Shown piece after piece: positions 59,801-64,000 of a DNA stretch of 64,000 nt. The notes beneath the pieces were generated by a model that was not told the origin of the DNA, made no database searches, and saw nothing but the letters and a program-made list of their open reading frames with translations. The stretch is from assembly GCA_943737045.1 (NCBI GenBank), contig CALSFV010000056.1, positions 124,001 to 188,000 of the forward strand. The letters run 5' to 3'. The DNA comes from Parapristionchus giblindavisi. Taxonomy: Eukaryota; Nematoda; Chromadorea; Rhabditida; Diplogasteridae. A program made the translations under genes and the position numbers. Each line of letters opens with the position of its first letter. Position 1 is the first letter of the stretch.

Positions 59801-62800
59801 CTTTGCCTGAGTTTGATAGCATGATTCATTCTTGATTCTAGCGATCAATATGCTGAATTAGCATAAAATAAATAGTGTACGGTATGTAGAATTACTTTTG
59901 CTATCATTCTGTCTTCACAGTTTGTTCACGAAAATATTCGCGGGAGTCCACCTTTAATTAATTAATTAGTTATTTTGACTCTATTATTTGCCTGAGTCAT
60001 GAAATCAATCATTAAATCTTTTTTCACTATTTACACCGACTTTGGGAATGAGAAGGATAACGATGAATTGAGAAATATATTAAAGGAAATGCAGCGGTAT
60101 GTGGCGGAGCGAAAGTGGCTACGGCAAAGAATTGGAAATCTCGAAGAGTCAAATGAGGAACTGCAGAAAACAGTGGAAGGTAGGGAGGGATAAAGGAATT
60201 CATCAGTCAACTATCTCTTCATATCATGCACTATTTCTTTGTCCTCAGTCAACGTGTGGTGTGTTTTGGAAATGATAAAACTAGAATTTGCTTTATAGAT
60301 AAACAGAGTAACTGCATGTTGGTGTATGCAAATTAGATATGTATTCTAGGTTTGCGAGCTCTGAATCAGGAATCTTCCGAGAAGAGAGTGAAGAATAGAG
60401 GAGAGGAGAGAATCAGGTGGGTACTGACAAAAACATTCGGTCTTTTTGGTCGAAACCTTTGACAATATTTTGAAAAATGTAGTAAAAAAGCTTAGTGAAA
60501 AATGTAATTTTTGCGGAAAAAAACGAACATTTATGTGTGTCGCATGCCGTATTTCTCTTCTAGTGTAGTAGTACTATAATAATATTTTCAGAAAGACATT
60601 CTCCGAGCCTCGACTAGCTCCTGATGCTAGAAATGCCGATGAGGAAGTCCAAAAACTGTTGAGGGAGAAGAATGTACTAAACAAGTGAGCGTAACGAAAA
60701 CGTGATTCTAAAACCTGTCAACGGTATCTTCGTTTCATAAACTATTTCTCTACTGTCTTATTGTTAGGGTAGTCGACAGCACCTTTACTTCTTTTGTTTC
60801 TTTTCGTTCACAACCAATTGTCTCAGATGGATCGATGTGCCACTTTAAGTTTCTCAAATACGAGGCAATTTCTTTCTCGTAGTAATGGCGAATGGACCCT
60901 TCTGACAAGGGGATGGTCGCAACTGGTCCTGGCCATATGAGATGGCAATAATATGACTAGGATCAGTTTTCGATGCTGATTACAAATCCGTTTTCAGAAA
61001 GTGCCTAATCGACCTGATTTTCGAGGAAATTGATATTTTAATTCGGAAATTCGTGTGGTTTCCTGCGCAAACCGTCCTGGTGGGCTGGAGAACTCATCTA
61101 GAAACTCTCCCAATACTTTACCTTACATTGCCGGATTTTTCGGATGCAGTCCAGATAGTTTGTGAAGGAAACTACACGACTTTTCGAATTAACAAGCCAA
61201 ATTTCAATACCGATTTTCTCTAAAATCAGGTCGATTAGGCACTTTCTGAAAACGGATTCGTAATCCACATCGAAAACTGATCCTAGTCATGTTATTTCCA
61301 CCTCATATGACCAGGACCAGTTGCGACCATCCCCTTGTGAGACAATTCGCTGGAAGTCTTGAAAAGGAAAACTTGATCATGGCAGAGCACAGCGAGATTG
61401 TATATGAAATGAGGAAACCGTTAACAAGGGCCAATAATATTGCCATGAACTCTGTGCCAATTGGCATCTTTTCTCTTTTCCAGTTAGAATTCGCGCCCTT
61501 TCCCCTTCGGTAAGACAACAGAACGCGTAGCTATTAGAAGACTAATATTATAAAACATATATATTATTTAGTCCTGTGTGTATTTTTTTCTGCATACAAA
61601 AAACTAATCAACAACGACTAATTGTTGCAAGTTTAGCGAGATAGTGTGTGATGAAGAGACCGTTGACTGTGGTCCTAAAAGTACGAAGGTCCAAATGTAA
61701 AAGTGGTGTTATTGCAGGGAACTGATGCGGGTTCGCAGTCTGCTCGAGCGATCGGCAGTTTTGGCATCTACCCAATTGAATATGCCATACTCTTCGACGA
61801 CCACAACGTCCTTTGCTGATCTCGTTTCTGATTTGAATACGGTAGGTTTGGGCACAATTTCATTGATCTATTCATTTCGTGGGCTATCATTCAAAATGTT
61901 GGAATGGTTAAAGGGAGAGTAACCTCGGTCAAAAACAGTATGAAAAATGCCCAAAGAAAATGGACCCTTCGGAGCAAATTATCTCCCGCACGGAGAGCCA
62001 GTGAGAGAGTAGTTTTCGTTCAGCGTACATCTTTTTTGGCAATTTGCCAACTCATTTCGCTAGCTGAATATTTTTACGTTTATGCTCATCTTTTTATGTT
62101 TATTTTCGTTTTCCTTGTTGTAAAACGTGTACATACCATCAATAGTTCAGTTTCTACGCTGCCCATTGGTAAAACGTTGGTATATACATGTTCTTTTGTT
62201 GACTTTTCCCCGTTTCAATTATGCATTTTCAGTTTGAGAACTTCGGCATCTCTCTCAATCGTTCTGCGAGTTAAATTGAAGGCATAATGGTCTCATGTTG
62301 CCAAGAACATCTTATGAGGTTCGTTACTCTTTAAAAATCTGCGAATAAATATAATTAGGCAGGTCTTGTAGGTTGTAACTGACCCTGTCCTTCTTGGACT
62401 TCTTGATATTTCCAATGCTTTTACTTATTTCAATAGTGAATATTTACCTTCCCCCTTCATTGCTTCGCCAAACCACTCTGTCCTATTTCGGCACTACTCC
62501 AAAACACCGGATCATGTGAAAAATAAACTAAACACGAAGGAAAGGGCCTTATTCTTCACTTTTATGCTAAACTTTTGCACTGGACCGGCAGTTACGTGCT
62601 CCTATTTCCATCTAATTAACGCTTTAGTATAACGTTTCTCCTATATTCTTCCTTTCTGTTTCGATTTGATACTCGCTGATCTTCTTGTTGGTTTTAGCTG
62701 AAACTAGTTCACTCTGTACTATCCGCATGTGTTGATTAATAGTAATGATATGGCAATAGTTAGTCACAATACTGGTCGTCATAGCACCAATATTCATTGT

Positions 62801-63099
62801 AGTACTTTAATCCATATGTTACTGATTGTGAATAGTAGAATGCGAGGTATTAAAGACATATATTTGATAAGATTGGTAGTATAATGGGCCTTAATAGATT
62901 TGTCCATGTATGTTATTATTAGCTGTATATGTAGATGATGTAGCAAATTAAACTAGGTATTGCCGAGAAATTACATGAAATTACTGAAAAATTAAAATTA
63001 CAATCAATAATCATAAAGTAGTTGCAGATCAAATCGGATGCGTCTACATTCGACAAGAGGATGGAGGTCTCAAGAGAGAAGATCAATTGGAGGGATTAA
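41876..63099 (+). CDS. Long coiled-coil protein with syntaphilin-like N-terminal motif
   Basis: Thirty-seven exons: 41876-42031, 43565-43661, 44253-44343, 44594-44732, 44831-44913, 45163-45253, 45299-45391, 45436-45513, 45759-45841, 46011-46083, 46265-46325, 48127-48269, 48646-48798, 49167-49308, 49788-49882, 49936-50004, 50249-50362, 50515-50568, 50674-50759, 50932-51031, 51296-51424, 51691-51774, 51968-52027, 52226-52314, 52456-52507, 56770-56831, 56911-56971, 57397-57504, 57778-57900, 57955-58041, 58399-58509, 58637-58741, 60053-60179, 60350-60416, 60592-60684, 61718-61841, 63028-63099. All phases agree (1,184 residues). Residues 1-185 are Pro/Ser-rich (GILKRPSDIRKERD). A Cys/His cluster HCQKRGCNHNH at 193-203 precedes EYLTPTQRKNKEMNDLKKEL, which resembles the YLTPxQxKE motif of syntaphilin/syntabulin. 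Repeated coiled-coil blocks fill the rest. Motor or membrane tethering is a guess. Exon 33 has a weak acceptor (gggaatgag). Confidence 0.85.
42251..43519 (-). mobile_element. Mariner-type transposon, 42-bp perfect terminal repeats, TA duplication
   Basis: Ends begin CAGGGTGCGCCAAAATTACC and are identical over 42 bp at 42251-42292 and 43478-43519, with TA on both sides. The minus strand holds a decayed transposase. At 1,269 bp the element is full length for the group. It sits in intron 1 of the coiled-coil gene, opposite in orientation. Confidence 0.92.
42385..43427 (-). pseudogene. Decayed mariner transposase
   Basis: The N-terminal part (43427-43026) has ERPGRGRPISFPTAMNRDPI and LTIWRLDISNTSIPRLLKSQ, the second helix-turn-helix region. 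Further on, the block PNSPDLNILDCSVW matches the conserved SPDLNPxD motif before the last catalytic residue, and KAWDKLYDIYPRE precedes the end. Stops and frame changes lie between them, so it is inactive. Confidence 0.85.
45608..45722. repeat. MITE-A copy 5
   Basis: aaattcacaccgtagctaat, aatctccgctctggcaatgc, cactttcttttcttacgaga, then taaaattatctcgggtgcc. It lies in intron 8 of the coiled-coil gene. Confidence 0.85.
46673..46737 (+). other. tRNA-like unit, left arm of family C copy 2
   Basis: GTGGTGTAGTGGTAGTGTG (A-box-like) is followed by GGTGGTTCGAGTTCACG (B-box-like, T-arm three to four pairs) at tRNA-like spacing. No acceptor stem pairs. Confidence 0.6.
47406..47471 (-). other. tRNA-like unit, right arm of family C copy 2
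   Basis: Near-identical reverse copy of the unit at 46673-46737, pointing toward it. Confidence 0.6.
47850..47968. repeat. MITE-A copy 7
   Basis: Full hairpin: ttgaaactctccgctctgac, centre cactttctttgtctgcgaga, right arm accagagcggagagtaaaaa. It lies in intron 11 of the coiled-coil gene. Confidence 0.9.
48490..48615. repeat. MITE-A copy 8
   Basis: One of the best preserved hairpins: aaactctccgctctggtaat, gctctctagctttctccgtc, gttgccagagcggagagttt, in intron 12 of the coiled-coil gene. Confidence 0.92.
49648..49770. repeat. MITE-A copy 9
   Basis: acaccccgagttaatttttg, atgctccctcacagaaaaga, gggcatttccagagcggaga. The left arm is more diverged. Its right end lies about 20 bp from the exon 15 acceptor. 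Confidence 0.85.
53476..53751. mobile_element. 276-bp inverted-repeat element nested in left arm of element D
   Basis: The ends AATCAATATGAAAATCGTTAA are almost perfectly mirrored, with AT on both sides. The uninterrupted sequence in the opposite arm of element D (gtacataaaac as complement) gives the empty site, confirming the 2-bp duplication. Confidence 0.85.
55275..55341 (+). other. tRNA-like unit, left arm of family C copy 3
   Basis: CCGACCCTTGTGGTGTAGTG, then GATAAGGCGCTCGCATTTC and the B-box-like ATGGTTCGATGCC. It is arginine-tRNA-like around the A-box, but the anticodon and acceptor stems do not fold well. Confidence 0.6.
55590..55656 (-). other. tRNA-like unit, right arm of family C copy 3
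   Basis: Reverse copy of 55275-55341, facing it across a loop of about 250 bp. Confidence 0.6.
57003..57085. repeat. MITE-A relic
   Basis: ctccgaccatactatcttac, agacaaagaaagcgatagag, caagaacggagggtttggg keep the MITE-A centre with eroded arms. It lies in intron 27 of the coiled-coil gene. Confidence 0.55.
57205..57330. repeat. MITE-B hairpin (second short family)
   Basis: The arms aaagggagcgtaacctctct and aatggtctcttcaacg are mirrored by cattaagagaggtaaagatc. The centre tttctcgttcttagagagca resembles MITE-A only loosely. Shortened relatives (gtctcttcatc ... agaaatagtgtgtg) lie at about 52040-52125, 60200-60250, 60706-60770 and 61625-61672, all in introns of this gene. Confidence 0.7.
58128..58240. 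repeat. MITE-A copy 10
   Basis: aacccaagcgaatttgaaac, tctctcgctttctttgtctg, ttgttgccagaatggagatt, then caaattagctggctg. It lies in intron 30 of the coiled-coil gene. Confidence 0.85.
59061..59126 (+). other. tRNA-like unit, left arm of family C copy 4
   Basis: GCGTGGTGTACTGGTAGTGTG, here cited as A-box-like GGTGTACTGGTAGTGTG, then the B-box-like GTGGTTCGAGTACAC. It is related to the unit of copy 2 at about three quarters of positions. Confidence 0.55.
59446..59512 (-). other. tRNA-like unit, right arm of family C copy 4
   Basis: Reverse copy of 59061-59126 with a few substitutions, facing it. Confidence 0.55.
59704..59772 (+). other. tRNA-like sequence abutting family C copy 4
   Basis: TTAGCGTAATGGTAAAAATTC (A-box region), a perfect six-pair anticodon-like stem GACCAC/GTGGTC around AACGCGC, then GGGTTCGAATCC. 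Position 33 is A rather than U and the T stem does not pair. The 5' part (gttccc before the left TTA at 58859) lies on the other side of the element. Confidence 0.5.
60906..61337. mobile_element. 432-bp palindromic element, CAAGGGG ends, TGA duplication (family C, copy 5)
   Basis: The ends CAAGGGGATGGTCGCAACTG are mirrored and flanked by TGA at 60903-60905 and 61338-61340. The arms are about 140 bp (aaaacngattcgtaatccac near 61250 mirrors 60985-61005). It contains no tRNA-like unit that I can see. Confidence 0.88.
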
Positions 63100-64000
63100 A
63101 TAAGTAGGTCTCCGGTTTTGCGTGGTAATATTGTAGTAAGTAATGCGCGAAATGTAACTTACTTTTTATCTACTTTTTCTCCATATACTCATGAGGAACA
63201 GTAACTGAAAATGAATAAAAACACAGATGTTTGAATCCATGGATGATTCCAGTAAAGTTCGTGCAATTAATGGCACGATCAAGCATGGAAAATACTCGAA
63301 TCATTCATCGATTATCCGTGATCATGCATCGATTCTGTCATTCCATGTAAAATCACTGAAAATTAGTGCATGATCACGGAAGTTCACGAACCACGGATAT
63401 TTCATGCATGATCATGCATGGAATGTCGAAGCATGCATGATTGTACCTAAGTTCATGCATGAATTTCAACACCAGAGAAGTAAGTTACTTTTTGCTTGCT
63501 ACTTACTGCAATATTATTATGCAAAACCGGAGATTGAGTAAATTTTGATAGAATAGAAACGAACTAAGGAAAGCAATCACAAAAGTATGCCATTGTGGTT
63601 TCATAGTATTTGATTTAAAGTATGAATATTTGCGATTATACTTTCATTGTGTTCCAGTATCTTCTTCAATTGCCTTAATTATATTTGAATGTTCATCTTC
63701 ATTATTGATTGTTTTGTAAAGAATAATAAATGATGTCCCAAAGGTACAGTATGTGTTATTTATACATGGAATTAAATGTACACGAAGATCATGGTTGAGC
63801 GTAGAAGGAGAGAGAAATCTACTAAATAAGATCATTAAGAGATGTACATTCTTTCGATTATTGTTGAGGTTATTCCACTTTCGTGTTGTATATTTTCAAG
63901 TATATGAAACCAATAATACACAAGTATAATTGTTCTGTTGTAAATAAGTGAGATGGAAATCTCGCAAAGAATCTACATTGAGAACATAGTCTGCCATGGT
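63100..64000. other. 3' flank of the coiled-coil gene
   Basis: A palindromic element starts 10 bp after the stop codon; beyond it the DNA is AT-rich with no supported exon. The true 3' UTR may run through the element. Confidence 0.6.
63109..63533. mobile_element. 425-bp inverted-repeat element at the 3' end of the coiled-coil gene
   Basis: The ends TCTCCGGTTTTGC and their complement are followed inward by matching ggtaatattgtagtaagta / tacttactgcaatattatta blocks. The interior has many copies of catgcatgatcatgcatg-like palindromic words. No target duplication is clear. Confidence 0.75.

Overview
The window is nuclear DNA of a metazoan and reads as a nematode, most likely a Pristionchus-like diplogastrid. 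That is an inference from many short exons (about 50-150 bp), TTTCAG/TTGCAG acceptors, acceptor-like sequence just upstream of several start codons (as for spliced leaders), and closest resemblance to nematode and animal protein families. Nothing prokaryotic or viral was seen. Real genes are split into many exons, so most long open frames are meaningless; the gene models below were built by joining exons whose splice sites and reading phases agree.

Layout: (1) 33-796, 3' end of a plus-strand GNAT acetyltransferase (thialysine/spermidine type). (2) 1031-5226, a 4.2-kb palindromic repeat element. (3) 6986-10788 (+), METTL9/DREV histidine methyltransferase. (4) 11495-16705 (-), a ZC2HC1-family C2HC zinc-finger protein, convergent with METTL9. 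(5) 17648-19666 (+), a secreted saposin-B protein. (6) 21055-22032 (-), a small unrecognised gene, followed on the same strand by (7) 22559-26095 (-), the Golgi SNARE membrin (GOSR2/memb-1). (8) 26368-39144 (+), NKAP with a large RS/Lys-rich N-terminus, divergent from memb-1. (9) 41876-63099 (+), a 37-exon long coiled-coil protein of about 1,184 residues with a syntaphilin-like motif near its N-terminus. The genes are ordinary housekeeping or secretory functions and do not form an obvious pathway.

The unusual content is in the introns and spacers. At least five palindromic elements share ends of the type CAAGGG/CTAGGG and are flanked by a 3-bp target duplication (TTA, once TGA). Several carry tRNA-like A-box/B-box units in both arms, so they point at each other. 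Two 4-kb palindromes, one holding two dated nested insertions, a head-to-head Tc1-like composite, a mariner with perfect 42-bp ends, about twelve copies of a ~115-bp hairpin MITE, and a TACGGTAG motif recurring just inside 5' splice sites complete the picture. These elements give a relative insertion history: for example the CAAGGG element at 46440 split an older MITE.
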